Source of the DNA: Ornithodoros turicata
Lineage: Eukaryota > Arthropoda > Arachnida > Ixodida > Argasidae
Direction of reading: 5' to 3'
Assembly (NCBI RefSeq): GCF_037126465.1
Contig: NC_088203.1
Location: 90,520,668-90,584,667 of the forward strand
DNA length: 64,000 bases
The position numbers and the translations under genes are program-made. Shown here piece by piece: positions 23,420-34,112 of the stretch. The number at the start of each line of letters is the position of its first letter. Positions within the stretch are counted from its first letter, which is position 1. The notes under the pieces were generated by a model. It had not been told where the DNA came from. It worked only from the letters and a program-made list of their open reading frames with translations, and made no database searches.

Positions 23420-23960
23420 GTGACCTCATTACCCGCACCTACCAACCGGTCAGGGGAGAGTCGTCTGATGGCGAACTCGGGTGGGCACTTCATGGCAACA
23501 CGACCTAGCGATCGGAAATTGCTAGGTTTGGGCCCGCGCTGGATCACGTTGCCACCCGGACAAGAGTGCCAGGAATCTAGCAGTTTCACCCGTTTGGATC
23601 ACCCTAGGGGCATCGCAGTCGCTTGTCTTCGGGTTTAGGCGTCTACAAACCCAAGTGAACGTGGGTGTGACGTCCGCCACCCTCGCCACCGTCGCAGTGC
23701 GGACGTGATGACACCAGATATAGTTGGGCATCACGCTGCCCGGTTGTATCGAGGCCGGCCGAAAAAAGAAGTGCTATCTTGCAAATTCCTGGCGTTCGGA
23801 AAGCGCCACGCGAATATGCGACATATGGCAAAACTAGCAAGAACAGGCGAGATCTGGCAAAAAGAGTTGCCACGAAATGACCACCCAAATTCACCATGAG
23901 TAGCTCGTCGGGTTGCCCCGATCGAATTACTTTTGGGCGCTGGGTTATGACGTCATCGAG
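23420..23960. mobile_element. Long imperfect inverted-repeat element
   Basis: The left side (GGCGAACTCGGGTGGGCACT, then CATGGCAAC, near 23471-23503) matches the complement of the right side (GGTGAATTTGGGTGGTCATT near 23880-23899). Weaker similarity extends outwards on both sides. No coding sequence. Confidence 0.5.
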
Positions 23961-24499
23961 TAACTGGGGTAGGTTCTGGAACGGGACTTATCTACTCTCG
24001 AGTCGCTCGAGTAGGTTTAGGAACGTACGCTATCAGGACATGACGTCTTCCTGTAGTCCAATACGTCAACAAAGTCTTATGCTTGTTTGTAAACCACATA
24101 TGAAATATTGCATCAAATCAATTTGCCGAAATGTGTTACCGAAGAAAATACGTGATATCTGAGTGTATCTGGGACGCAAATAATAATATGGTTTATATCC
24201 TTATTGCAGCATATGGAAGAGAAGTATAAAGATACCCCTGCGATACCCGATACCGATAAGTATAAAGATATCCGATTAAAAATGGCATCAGAGTTCTCGA
24301 GGCAACTAACGTCAAATAGCCGAAACACGCGCATTCCTTACAACAACAACAGTTAAATTTTGAATGATGACGTCACCGGGGATACCTTACACATTCGAAC
24401 GCATCTGACGAGAAATGCACATTGGTGATATAAAGAAACTTTATACAATATGAAAGGCCCTGCCGTGGCCTATCGAACGACGTCGATCTGAGTGTGTGG
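23961..24499. other. Intronic stretch without recognised features
   Basis: Nothing distinctive was seen; a few GATACC-type short repeats occur near 24232-24262. Confidence 0.35.
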
Positions 24500-24519
24500 G
24501 ACGAACCGTCATATCTGCG

Positions 24520-24985
24520 GCAAAACTCACTCATGAGCATGCTCATTCATGCTAACTCATGCTCAGTGTAGCGAATGAGTTGAGCATGACTTAGCAAACG
24601 GAGAGCTGAGCAGGAGGTGAGCGAATGAAGAGATGTAGTGATTGGTAACGAAAGCCTCCGGATTACCGCAGGCGCTATGCAGATCAGCCGAACGAGTAGC
24701 ACTATGTGGATCCCTCCCCACTATGAATATAACCATCATAGCAGACCATTAAGTACTTATCGATATCCCCGAACAATGGTTGCATAACACTGTGGGCGAA
24801 GTGCAGTGTCATGGTCAAAGCGCCTGCAGTTGCTACACGGAGCAACGTGGTATACCTGACAAAATTCACACTTCTGAGCATAATGACTCATGCTCAGGGT
24901 GACGAATGAATTCAGCATGAGTGAGCAAACGGTGAACCGAGCATGAAGTGAGTGAGCATGGGTGTGCAAACAAGGAGCTGAACTG
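24520..24985. repeat. Irregular TGAGCATGAGT-type repeats
   Basis: ATGAGC/GCTCAT words recur in both orientations at about 24525-24640 and again at 24870-24985, giving two related blocks about 350 bp apart. They look like two ends of one element, but the limits are unclear. Confidence 0.4.
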
Positions 24986-25874
24986 CAGATGAGTGAGCAG
25001 GAGTCACAAGTGCCTACTTCTGCGATCCGTTACAAGGATACGTGGCGCGAAAATCTAACTTTTTTTTTCTGACGCGCCTGCCAAATTTAGAAATGGATTA
25101 GAAAATGAACTATGCTGTAGAGCGACGTCTTACTCAACTCAAGTGACAGAGAGACCCAGCCTTGTAAGGCACGACGTAAAACAATTACTGTCTTTGAAGT
25201 AGACGAAAACCAACGGCTCAGGAAGCGCAAAAAGTCCGCGCAAAAGAAAATAAACCACGCGCAAGAGGCTTTGAGGTTTCTCCCTCTCCACCTCGTAAAC
25301 TGTCGCCTGGACGGGCCTCGTAAAGGGCACTTCTACGTTACACGCACTCCTCTCCAACATGTTCTTTTTGGTTTTTTTTTTTTAATCGAATTGAAGAACA
25401 CAAATTCCACACCTTGCTCGATTTAAACAGAAACTGCCCAACGGCCTGAAGGTCGGCAACGTCTGAAGGGACCACGCACAACTATGAAGGCTCTACTATT
25501 TCATCTGTTCGACGCATTAAAGGCAAGATTGTGATGTGGGTACGGTTGACGTGTGGGCGTGGGCGTGTTGCGTGAAGCACGGGCTTCACAAGAAACAGCG
25601 CTGACATTTCCTCGAAAGAGGAAACCCGAGAGAAGACCGCAGACTTCATTTGCCGACTACATTGTGTATTCGACCTGCATCCGAGCCTTACCGCGAATTG
25701 TAATGGCCGATTTCGAGCGTGCACCTGAATCCGCTACAGAGCAATAGAATCCGGAAAGGAGGGACGAAATCGGAATCGACCAGCGGTCAAAACAATCGCG
25801 CTTCCGCCAGAGCCTCCCGGAAGCCTAAGTTGTCTAATTTTGTTTTTATCCGCTACATTCTGCACTTGCTGTCT
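24986..25874. other. Intronic stretch without recognised features
   Basis: Short T runs at 25060 and 25375; no gene or repeat was recognised. Confidence 0.35.
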
Positions 25875-26035
25875 GGGTGCCTTCTCCGGGTTTTTCTCGG
25901 ACGCTTTAATTAAGGTAACTATCGGCAGAGTTCCCTCTGAAGTCGGCCCAGGGCGCATGATCTCCTCTGCGTAACATGTTGCCACACCGCCTGGCCAGAT
26001 CGCTCGGCGAATAAGAGACCCCCAACCAGTCAAAC
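25875..26035 (+). repeat. Degenerate SINE body
   Basis: CGGGTTTTTCTCGGACGCTT, then GGCAGAGTTCCCTCTGAAGT and CGGCCCAGG match the SINE body seen at 35.8 kb; the head and tail are lost. Confidence 0.5.
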
Positions 26036-26816
26036 AACTAACCAACATTATAAAGGGTGGCTGTGGTTGCCAGCTGGGTATGCGATTTATTGTTGTCTTC
26101 AACTCTGACTACGTATAGACGCCGTGCGCAAAACTCCCTTCGACGGAACCTCCTGCTCATGATAAAAGCGCTAAAATTCACAAGACAAGCGGAACACGTA
26201 AGTAAACACAAACACAAAACCGCTAATGATAATTCGGAGCTTTACGTCGCCTTGACAACTGCGATCACACACACCAAGCGCCCACTGTCAACTATTTTAT
26301 TTCTTTACGCTCATCTTGCATGCTATGAAAACGAGCCCAAAGAGGTGGCTGATGGAATCTCCTAGTCTTCAATGTGCAGGGTGTCGTTGTTGTTTTTTAA
26401 AATGCTATGAGAGCAGCGTAGATGCCGCTTTCGTAGTTGTGTTATACAGCCGTGCGGACATGCCGTTCTGTTAGTAGAGTCCAAAGTTGGGCCATCATGT
26501 CGGTACATGTACGAGTAAAACACCAGCGGTAAAAATCACGGGCTGAAGAGAGAGACACAGACGCACGCTGGACTAGCAACATAATTTAACAAGTACAAAC
26601 AATTGTCCCCAGGAGGCTACATCCCCATAAGTATGCGGCAATCAGATAAATAGAAAGTAGCCCACGGGCAAAGGCACCGAGCGAAAAACGTACCTAAACG
26701 TAGCTAAATTATTTTTCTGCGAGAGGCCACGAAGGGACGCTAACGCAACGGTTGATAACGATGTATTTCTCCGTCTGAAAGGCCTCTATCACACGTAGAG
26801 GCGCCCCTTCCGGTAA
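26036..26816. other. Intronic stretch without recognised features
   Basis: No feature recognised. Confidence 0.35.
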
Positions 26817-26876
26817 TAGTGAGTTTTAGTATAACGTACGCTGTCGCCTTTGCATACGTTATACTAAAACTCACTA
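26817..26876. repeat. Perfect 22-bp hairpin
   Basis: The arms 26817-26838 and 26855-26876 are exact complements with a 16-nt loop. It may be a minimal MITE. Confidence 0.8.
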
Positions 26877-27208
26877 ACATGAAATTTATCAAAGAGCGCT
26901 GAACAGCCCTGCAATGTGCTGGAAAATTAGCACCACCCCCGGGCATAATGGACGCTTGATACCCTTTTGTACTTGATGCTTTTGGATGCTGATGTTTTAT
27001 TCAGCCGTTCTGTTTTTAAAAAAAATCCCGGAACGAACACGTACGTTCAGATATTCATCCCCGAATTTTCCTATGCAAATGAGCCGAAACCGAAACTGCA
27101 CGCATCCGGAGCGCAGGGAGGACAGCGCTCATTCCCCAGGTGGTCACTGAGCCACGTGCTTTGGAGTGACGGAGATGAGTGGGGTAGGTGCTGACCTGCT
27201 GCCCGGAT

Positions 27209-28112
27209 CAACGGCTTTGCGTGGCTCAGTGGTTAGCGTGATAGCCATGTCACGTCGATACTCCGAAGTACCCGGGTTCAGTTCAGGTATAAATGAGGTT
27301 CCAAGCAGTACTTCGTTCCACGATGATGATCTTGAGGCGGCCTGAACTGAACCTGAAGGTTCAGTTCAGGTATAGATGAGGTTCCAGGCAGTACTTCGTT
27401 CCACGATGATGATCTTGAGGCAGCCGTGGAGGACGCAGAGCACAACACACAAAAAGGTTCAGCTCGGGTATAGGTGAGGCTCCAGGCAGTACTTCGTTCC
27501 ACGATGATGATCTTCAGACAACCGTGGAGGACGCAGAGCACAACACACAAAAAGGTTCAGTTCAGGTATAGATGAGGTTCCAGGCAGTACTTCGTTCCAC
27601 GATGATGATCTTGAGGCAGCCGTGGAGGACGCAGAGCACAACACACAAAAAGGTTCAGTTCAGGTATAGATGAGGTTCCAGGCAGTACTTCGTTCCACGA
27701 TGATGATCTTCAGGCAACCGTGGAGGACGCAGAACACAACAGACAAAAAGGTTCAGTTCAGGTATAGATGAGGTTCCAAGCAGTACTTCGTTCCACGATG
27801 ATGATCTTGAGGCGGCCTGAACTGAACCTGAAGGTTCAGTTCAGGTATAGATGAGGTTCCAGGCAGTACTTCGTTCCAGGATGATGATCTTGAGGCAGCC
27901 GTGGAGGTCGCAGAGCACAACACACAAAAAGGTTCAGCTCGGGTATAGGTGAGGTTCCAGGCAGTACTTCGTTCCACGATGATGATCTTGAGGCAACCGT
28001 GGAGTCCAGTATACCGGGTTCGAATCCCGGTTAGTCGCGATGTTGCCCACCTGTGTCAGGCCGACAGCGGCGAGCCCTTTCACCACCACCACCACCGCTC
28101 TGCGACCCAGAT
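27209..28112 (+). mobile_element. SINE with an internal tandem-repeat expansion
   Basis: The SINE head (GTGGCTCAGTGGTTAGCGTG, box A) ends at an ACCCGGGTTCA near 27271. The rest of box B and the 3' body (GGGTTCGAATCCCGG at about 28016, GTGAGG-like GTCAGGCCGACAGCGG, then CACCACC) resume after about 0.7 kb of tandem repeat. The repeat therefore sits exactly in the box-B region of an otherwise ordinary SINE. Confidence 0.75.
27285..28010 (+). repeat. ~98-bp minisatellite (about 7 units)
   Basis: Units begin with AAGGTTCAG(T/C)TC(A/G)GGTATAG, continue with GAGGTTCCAGGCAGTACTTC and CACGATGATGATCTT, and end with GCACAACACACA. Starts are near 27356, 27454, 27552, 27651, 27749, 27833 and 27929. Two units (near 27340 and 27820) are shortened and carry the palindromic junction GGCCTGAACTGAACC. 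Confidence 0.9.
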
Positions 28113-28429
28113 AAGCCTCCGTCGGCGTAGCTGATGCGCTCCTGAGGCGCGCCGTTTCGGTTTCGGCTCGTATGCGTAGCGAAATTCGGCTATGGATATT
28201 TGAACGTACGTTCTCGTTTCCGGAATTTCTGTAAACACAATGGCTTTCAACGGCGATTGTCTCCCATCCAGCTATCTCACTTTTGCCCGAAGGACTCTAA
28301 GTAAATAAGTAAAGGGTCAATTAATTAATCTTAGGTACTTAGTTATCTAGCGGATAGTCAGTAGTACTCTCTCTGAGAGGCCTGGGCGTTTAACTCAACA
28401 GCAAAAACGGCATCTATGCTGGTCTCAAG

Positions 28430-28968
28430 AGATATTTTTTTTAAATGCTCCATCTCATTAAAATCGTTACTGGGTTGGGTACGTCGGTCGCAGGCTAGAT
28501 TGAGATTGTTTTATGAGATCTTCTATGAGTTAAATGGGGAATTCCTAGAAACGAGTACCTTTTGGCTCCTGTTTTTATCTCTGATCGCCTTGATCACGAA
28601 TACAAAGCTGAGCCATATCGTTTTCACCTCGGTGCCTTCAAAAATTTCTTTTTTGTCCGAACTATCCCCGTGTGGAACAGCCTTCCTCCGGACCTTGTCC
28701 TCTCAAGAACTAGCGCCATATTTGCTAACAGGTTGTCATCCCTGTATTCCTAGTAATATTTGTATCCTATTTGTGTGATGTATTCCTAGTGATATTTGTA
28801 CCTGTCTAGCCTTATTGCTTTCTTTTGTTTGCTCACTGATTTGTACTGTGCATGTTTTTTTGTTGTTGTTTTTTGTTGTTGTTCTAATGAGCTGTATGGT
28901 GTCCTCTCTCCCCCTATGTAATGCCAATTTGCGCTGTAGGGTTTCCTGTAATAAATAATAAATAAAAA
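28430..28968 (+). pseudogene. 5'-truncated CR1/L2-like LINE, C-terminal end
   Basis: Two overlapping frames give the usual C-terminal blocks: WVRRSQARLRLFYEIFY, then ISDRLDHEYKAEPYRFHL and FFVRTIPVWNSLPPDLV. These match the end of CR1/L2-type reverse transcriptase proteins (RTxxxxNSFFxRTIxxWNxLP). The 3' UTR ends in an AATAAATAATAAATAAA tail at about 28950-28968, typical of this group. A frameshift near 28560 separates the blocks, and the 5' part is missing. Confidence 0.7.
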
Positions 28969-29137
28969 TGTAATATGGACATCAAGAAAACACCTGGTAT
29001 AGAAGAAGAACGTGCCATACGTTCACATTTGGTTTCGGTTACACCGTGAAATACGCATGAGTAGAATGCACCTTTGAATGACGTCACAATGATGTGGGAA
29101 GGAGGTAAAGCTGAAAGAGAACTGTTTCGAGATACTA

Positions 29138-29324
29138 GGTGCATTCTTTTCGCTTGCACTGGATTGCACTATCTTGGACTCCACGGAAGACGGGTTATCG
29201 GGTGCTGCACCTTCCTGCCGAAAGGAACTTTATTAGTAATGCCTTTCTTTTCAACCGGAAAGTGCAGCACGCAAATAACCCAGTTCGGATTTAGTGCAGG
29301 AGGTGCAAGCGAAAAGAATGCACC
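29138..29324. mobile_element. MITE with perfect 22-bp TIRs
   Basis: The arms 29138-29159 and 29303-29324 begin GGTGCATTCTTTTCGC and are exact inverted copies. TA is present on both sides (29136-29137, 29325-29326). Length 187 bp, no coding sequence. Confidence 0.85.
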
Positions 29325-29331
29325 TACTGTA

Positions 29332-29535
29332 CACTCTAAAATCTGCACCTCTTAAAACCCCCCTTTATAAGGTACATTTTTGCAAAAATGTACTCTTTAT
29401 TTTAAGCGGTACCAAAGCACCTAAGAGGTACAGCACTTTTAAGGTACTGTCGTCTAAGAGGTACAGCCGTGTAAGAGGTACGCCCGTCTAACAGGTAAGC
29501 CCGTCTAAGGGGTACAGTTGTCCAAGAAGTATACA
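29332..29535 (+). repeat. Left end of an element with AGGTAC subterminal repeats
   Basis: It starts TA|CACTCTAAAATCTGC, then carries at least six AGAGGTAC/AAGGTAC-type motifs. It is possibly the partner of the right end at 32560-32773. Confidence 0.5.
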
Positions 29536-29849
29536 GTGCACACACAGCGGAGAGGAACATGTTTGTGGTGACATAATTCGTACGCGAGGTATCGCACGCA
29601 CAGTAAAATGCACGACGCGCATCATGTATTGTGCGTTTATACTTTGATATCGGTAGTGGTAATACACACTGGCAGAAGTGTGCATCTGTAGCATACGCGA
29701 ACGTGGCCAAGGTGTTACAAGCACATGCGGGATAAAGACAAAAGGCGATCTAAATACTGAACCGCTCTTTATTTGACCTTCATCGATTTCAGCAGCTGCG
29801 AAAGGCATAGCTTTCTGTACGGCTTCGGGAATTCATTGTCGCCCAACAC

Positions 29850-29905
29850 CAGGGCCGGATCTAGGATTTTTCCGGGGGGGGGGGGGGGGGGGGGGGGGTC
29901 CGCTA
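29850..29905 (+). repeat. GGGCCGGATCTAGG end with a long poly-G run
   Basis: GGGCCGGATCTAGGATTTTT is followed by G-run at about 29873-29898. This layout resembles ends of known non-autonomous DNA elements; the other end was not located with certainty (a CCTAGACCC occurs near 29985). Confidence 0.4.
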
Positions 29906-29994
29906 TGGACAAGTGCCACGTGCATGCTGGAATTGGTCCATTGAACACTATGTTCAAGTCTGGAACCGAGGGAGGTACGAACCCCTAGACCCGC

Positions 29995-30125
29995 CCACAA
30001 CATATATTTGCAGCAGGCCCAACAACTGGCCAAAAGCAGCTGGGTATGACAAGTTTTTTCACGTAGTAAACTCTCAAGCAGCAGAGCAGCACAACTCATA
30101 TAACCATGCCCGACGGTTCCAGCTG
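29995..30125 (+). pseudogene. Possible transposase fragment (KDZ/CxC-like)
   Basis: One frame contains YDKFFHVVNSQAAEQHNSY, which resembles the (L/V)N(S/T)QxAEQxNS motif near the end of the catalytic core of Kyakuja-Dileera-Zisupton-type transposases. Flanking residues are not clearly similar. The call is tentative. Confidence 0.3.
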
Positions 30126-30917
30126 CACAGTCTCTCGGTCACTACACCAAACAAGGCTCCCCTGCCCGGAAAAGAGTTTCGGTCCCGAAGAGACTGCCTC
30201 TTCGGGGACGGCCTGGAGATGAACGCCGCAATTAGTTCGTGTTTGTGCCTTCCAAAAGAATTGTCTGAAACTATGGAAGCAGTCTACATACCGTTGATAT
30301 CAGGTCATGCTGCGTCTTTCTTTTTTTTTTTTTTTTTCGTAAGAGTACGTCCACATCAACGAACGTCGGCGATCCTTTTCCTTCCTGGCTGAAAAAGCCG
30401 CCAGGACGTTGGTCATCTCCACCATTGCTTGATCAAAGGTTTTGCGGAATCTGACGTCGATTTATAGTATCAGCTGAGGAACAAATGAAGTTTAGATATT
30501 ATAGATAAATCTACACTGTCGGCTTGAGCAGTAACAGCACAGCAAAACCGATCACTTCGCCTGATTTATTTCAATTGTATGAATAATTAGTGTTGACAAA
30601 CTAGATTACTGCCATAACAAACTGCATCGCTACGCCGTTAAGTGAAGACGTCATTGACCTATTGGGTGTTTTGCCGACTGGCTACTCTTGGTGCCTGACT
30701 TTCCAGCAAAGCAGTGTGTCAGAGCGATCAGATTTCGCTCAGTATAGAATTACAATTTTATTCCTTACTCGGAGAGCTGGAATCAAAAGAATCCATTGGA
30801 GGTGGCCAAGCCATGGGGCAGTACTGTTCGTTATATTGACGGGAGGTACATTGGCGCGCAGGCTTGTCTTAACCAGCGGAGCGCTTGTCATTGGGCGCTG
30901 CTAGGCAGCTGGATGCG
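30126..30917. other. Stretch without recognised features
   Basis: A (T)n run at 30320-30337; nothing else was recognised. Confidence 0.35.
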
Positions 30918-31055
30918 AGGTTGGGATTATCCACTATCCCCATGAAGGGAGGGTCGGTAGGCACTGCGGATGAGTTCGCGTTTCGGCATCTCCGTTGTGC
31001 GTACCGACCCTCTATTCAACGGGATAGTGTATTATCCCAATCCCAGCCTGTGAAC
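30918..31055. mobile_element. Short palindromic MITE
   Basis: TTGGGATTATCCACTATCCC and GGGTCGGTAG on the left pair with CTACCGACCC-like and GGGATAGTGTATTATCCCAA on the right over about 135 bp. Confidence 0.6.
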
Positions 31056-31425
31056 TCAGTCGTGAAATCTCATTCTTCTGTGCCCCACTCTCACCCTCAA
31101 CGCATTAACCTCATGCTTTCCTTTTAAAGTCATCTTCTGTGATCCATCTCATCATTCTTTCACCGTTTGTTAGTCTTCTTTTTTTTTGTCATCTTTGTCT
31201 TTAATCTAGTTTCATCATTTGTTAGTTTTTCGTTATTTCCTAATTCTTTTTCTTTATTTCTTATTCCTTCCTATTTCTTTCTTTCTTTAATTCTTAGCTT
31301 TTCTTTTTATTTATTTATTATTATTTCTTATTTCTGGAATAGCAAGCCGACGTCCCGTTTGGCTGACCTTTCCCCGTTTTTTTTTCCTTTTCGTCTAATA
31401 AATATATCCCCCCCCCCCCCCAATC
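31056..31425 (+). mobile_element. T-rich tract and I-type LINE 3' terminus with poly(C)
   Basis: At 31337-31425 the order is GGAATAGCAAGCC, GGCTGACCTTTCC, a T-rich spacer, TAATAAATATAT and a 14-nt C run, matching the minus-strand terminus at 61.02-61.12 kb. The preceding 250 bp is T-rich and has no coding frame. Confidence 0.55.
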
Positions 31426-32279
31426 TCGTTTCCAGCTGTCTATCAACGCCCGATGACACGCGCTCCACACGCGTTAAGGCAAGTGTACGCGCCCACAGTA
31501 TCTACATCGAAAAATATTTCAACGCTGCAACTGGGTCGATAAACTTCGGCATTAGACAAGCCTGAAATAATACACTGACATGGAACGCCCACGGGTAGGT
31601 AGGTTGTTAGGACCCTCAATGCAATCGCATACGCACTCTGGCAAGCTACCGTTCACTACGCTCGCCTACACATGCATATTTTGGGAAACGGCATGCACGT
31701 AGTTGTAGCGGAAATAAACAACGTTAAAGAGCAACTTACCATGAGTAGGTACACCTTCCCGGCCTTTCGATGTCCCTTAACCGGTTAACTTAACCGTACG
31801 AAGACGGCGGCTTCCTGATCACAAATAACCTTCACACGCGTCTGCGGCTTCACTTATAACACATGTTTCTTCCGTAGGTATGAAAGGCTCGATTCGCTAG
31901 ATATGAGGCAAGATAAAGAAAAAATAAGAAACTGACCCGCCTGACCTCATGAAATCACTGGAATGTGTGGCTTGTCGGTTCGTCGACCGTTTATTGGTTC
32001 CAGAATGTTCTTTTTCTTTTAGTTCTCCTATTGGCCAAAAGAAAACCTGCCTCCAACCTCTTTCTATTTTATCAATGTAATATACCCAATAAGCAATAAC
32101 CATCACATATACAGAACGGCATTTTCCTTGCTCACTGTGTAGCCTGTGTTCGTAATATATACTTGAAACAGACGCAGACAAGTTAAACAAAGTACCACGG
32201 TTGAGGCTCTTTAGCTGACGACACAGACAGGTAACGTTTTATCATCTGCCGTACGTGAATGAAACAATCATAGTTATAA
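31426..32279. other. Stretch without recognised features
   Basis: No gene or repeat was recognised. Confidence 0.35.
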
Positions 32280-32432
32280 CCCAAGCAGCACAATGTACTG
32301 AAAGTATACTGCAATAGGGGTGGACGGGTAGGAGGAAGGCCTTGAACAGGCTCGTGAAACTGAATAACATTGATAAGATACATACCGTCCACCCCTATCG
32401 CACTCAACTTTCAGTACATTGTGCAGCTTGGG
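32280..32432. mobile_element. 153-bp palindromic MITE, family D
   Basis: Ends CCCAAGCAGCACAATGTAC and its complement; inner inverted GGGGTGGACGG blocks. A second copy is at 40148-40299. No coding sequence. Confidence 0.85.
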
Positions 32433-32559
32433 AAATCAACAGTTAATCTTTATCTCCGAGTCCGTGCGATGTACATGCGTTATCTGACTGCATCGAGCCC
32501 TTTGGGGCGTTACTTGAAGGCAAGAAGTGCTGAAAGCAGCAGAAAGCACAATAAGATTT

Positions 32560-32773
32560 TGCGCAAGAGGTACTGCTTTATACGGTACAAGACACGGTAC
32601 CTCATAAACTGACCGTGTACCCCATAAATATGCTTGTACCTCATACATACAAAGCGGGATCCTTTGTCTCGCCCCGTACCTCTTAAAGCAACTGCGGAAA
32701 AGCACTGATGTACCTGATATTTAACAGGTACAGCTAGATATAAGGTACGTTATAAGGTACCGAATTTTGAGTG
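32560..32773 (-). repeat. Right end of an element with GTACCT subterminal repeats
   Basis: GTACC(T/C) motifs recur through the block and it ends TTTTGAGTG|TA. The end is the complement of CACTCAAAA, close to the left end at 29332. Confidence 0.5.
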
Positions 32774-32958
32774 TAAAACACTCATGTTTGCACACTGCCG
32801 TTTCATCAACTGGCGCATTTTTTTTAATGTGCTAGATGACTTCAAGAGACCCGTGGTGCCTGCGAAAGCTGCAGGTGCTCTGTGCCCCCTGAAACAACTG
32901 GTACGACATCCCTGCTGACGCCAGGAGCCACAGTGTCCCGGACGTATTGAAGCCCGTG

Positions 32959-33022
32959 TGTGTCACGCGTATTAGGGGTACGAGTAACACTTGTTACTCG
33001 TACCCCTAATACGCGTGACACA
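32959..33022. repeat. Perfect 64-nt palindrome (31-bp arms)
   Basis: The arms 32959-32989 and 32992-33022 are exact complements with a 2-nt spacer. I checked the pairing base by base. The arms read inwards from TGTCACGCGTATTAGGGG. Confidence 0.95.
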
Positions 33023-33040
33023 TTGTGCATCTCGAGTTCC

Positions 33041-33760
33041 CTAACAGAAAAATGGCCTCCAGGTTTCGGAAAACAAACCAAAAAGAGAGGAAGACAATGC
33101 ACCAAGAACATCGAACTTCAAACACCAAATTTTATTGGCGTGCATCGTTTGCCGAATGGAAAGCATACACGGTTCACTAATCCCAACACACATATACGGA
33201 GCACACGTTGCACGGACACACAACCCATCCGATGCACCAGGCAGTCCTCCAAACGTCGAACACACAATCCTCGAAACTTCGAACACGCTGGCACTGCAAG
33301 CCTCAATCAAGATCATCCTTTGTGACGAACACGACAGTTCCTCAATCGAAATGGCCGACGAACAATTGTACAAGCACGTGGCACCACGCACAGGCATGCA
33401 CACACCCTCGCACGCACACACGCTTCGGTGTGAGAAGCAGTTGCAATTTTGCACATGTATCTGTGACCGTTGAGACAGGAAACAACCTGTAAGGAAACCG
33501 AAGTGAATACCACGCTGGTATTGTTCCAACGTGAATGATGGAATACAGTCCTTGGATGGAATACACGTCCTTGCAATCGATACAGTCCCACGGTTCCTAT
33601 AACGAAAGAATACAATTAGCCTCACTCGTAATGTACATCGTCGCTTCACCCATGAAGCCGATCCTCTCCTGCCGCCATTGGCAATACGTCCACCGTCTGC
33701 AACAGAATGTACCTCGATGGTTAAACACAAGTATAACGCAGACGTCGTACGATGCATCAC
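33041..33760 (-). other. Unassigned 239-codon open frame
   Basis: The frame is open for 720 bp but has no recognised domain. It is rich in cysteine and serine, starts at a GTG rather than an ATG, and overlaps CA-rich sequence. An AATAAA on the same strand lies inside it. It may be a chance frame in unannotated intron sequence or part of a non-coding transcript. Confidence 0.2.
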
Positions 33761-34112
33761 AACTAGGTTGACTTACCTTGAGCAAACATTAAACCTGTAC
33801 TCCGAAGCACGGTTGTCATCCTTGTCAAAAGCGAAGTTGCAGCGCAGACAACGGGCGAGGAAACAGGCTGGAATGCTCTGCGGAAGAATACGCGGTGCCA
33901 CGTCACTCCTCACCAGCGGAGCGCGGAGCAACGTAGTACGCTCCAACAAAGGCACACATATTCAGCCGGCACACGCATTATTCAACAAGCACACGAGTAC
34001 AGGGCGCATGAGGTACACATATTATTCAGCGGGTACGAAGCCGTTACATGCCGACGTGACGGCTTTGTATCCGCTGAAATTTGTCGATGGGGATCGCTGT
34101 GCTTGCTATTTG
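33761..34112. other. Left flank of the THAP/P-like element
   Basis: It contains an imperfect hairpin at 34027-34076 (CAGCGGGTACGAAGCCGT against its complement with two mismatches). No gene was recognised. Confidence 0.4.

Larger units (their letters stand above)
27016..28345. mobile_element. TIR element related to 13.43-13.87 kb, split by a SINE
   Basis: The left arm near 27030-27105 (ACGTACGTTCAGATATTCAT, GCAAATGAGCCGAAACC) is the complement of the right arm near 28145-28245. The outer right part (AATTAATTAATCTTAGGTAC) matches the inverse of the start of the 13.43-kb copy. A SINE with an internal minisatellite is inserted between the arms. Confidence 0.55.

Noticed and set aside
22960..23589. 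209-codon minus-strand open frame
   Set aside because: It spans a SINE and part of an inverted-repeat element; no recognisable protein features.
27285..28010. CRISPR array
   Set aside because: The ~98-bp units are tandem with no unique spacers, in eukaryotic DNA.
31167..31565. 132-codon hydrophobic frame as a membrane protein
   Set aside because: The hydrophobicity comes from T-rich low-complexity sequence before a LINE 3' end.
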